Source: Clostridia bacterium
GTDB taxonomy: Bacteria; Bacillota_A; Clostridia; Christensenellales; Aristaeellaceae
DNA: 5,512 bases
NCBI GenBank assembly: GCA_025997215.1
Contig: BNUH01000137.1
Location: 1 to 5,512 of the forward strand
Reading direction: 5' to 3'
The notes below the pieces were generated by a model that did not search any database, was not told the origin of the DNA, and was given only the letters and a program-made list of their open reading frames with translations. Shown here piece by piece: positions 5,440 through 5,512 of the stretch; within the stretch, counting starts at the first letter, position 1, and every line of letters begins with the position of its first letter. The position numbers and the translations under genes are program-made.

Positions 5440-5512
5440 CTTAAGAATTAATAACTAATTAAAACTGCGCGAACTGGCTGCGGATTTCGCGGCCAGTCGC
5501 GCAAACATTATC
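5435..5512 (-). repeat. Right arm of the perfect inverted repeat, open at the window edge
   Basis: This is the exact reverse complement of 4324-4401, and it is still matching at the last base of the window, so the true repeat may be longer. It supplies the whole visible leader, the ATG (5437-5439) and two bases of codon 2 of the Cys-rich gene. The inner boundary is at 5434/5435. Confidence 0.95.
5461..5503 (-). terminator. Terminator-like hairpin immediately upstream of the 4405-5439 start codon
   Basis: This is the mirror copy of the left-arm hairpin. Read on the minus strand it folds as two 6-bp stems plus three pairs and is followed by UUUU and AU-rich sequence, ending 21 nt before the ATG. 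A terminator in this position would block or attenuate transcription of the gene. It could be an attenuator, a relic carried by the repeat, or a sign that this junction is not native. Confidence 0.35.

Overview
The window reads as a piece of a Gram-positive, probably spore-forming Firmicutes (Clostridia-like) genome. The evidence is an xpaC-telA gene pair, strong AGGAGG-type ribosome binding sites, a good sigma-A-type promoter, a candidate sigma-K-type promoter and moderately high GC. I cannot name a genus from sequence alone. All five protein genes lie on the minus strand, so transcription runs from right to left. No gap exceeds 300 bases, and I see no RNA genes, CRISPR, transposase or recombinase.

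Right to left: three paralogous, cysteine-rich proteins of unknown function (4405-5439, 3308-4150, 2171-3109) come first. They share an ordered set of motifs: a PCC..G.C..C cluster, AIGCG, LPGRPPHTI.CV, an IP.E.I.RDC.G...CL block, and a closing V.AC...L block. None has a signal peptide or membrane segment. The last of them ends at a strong intrinsic terminator (2121-2150). A new promoter (2019-2047) then starts the xpaC-telA unit: a small two-TM XpaC-family protein (1348-1980) and a TelA/YaaN-family toxic-anion-resistance protein (83-1213). The left edge (1-60) is a GC-rich double-palindrome element of dispersed-repeat type.

The most unusual structure is a perfect inverted repeat of at least 78 bp (4324-4401 versus 5435-5512) that brackets the first Cys-rich gene almost exactly. 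One arm begins 3 bp past the stop codon; the other covers the leader, the start codon and 2 bp of codon 2, and runs off the window edge. It could be an invertible cassette, the ends of a small mobile unit, or an artefact at a sequence end. The lack of a Shine-Dalgarno site and the terminator-like hairpin just before that gene's ATG make the artefact a serious alternative.

How the parts work together is inference. The Cys-rich trio looks like structural, possibly spore-coat-like, thiol-rich material, since one member has a sigma-K-like promoter. The XpaC/TelA pair is transcribed separately, so its adjacency need not mean a shared function.
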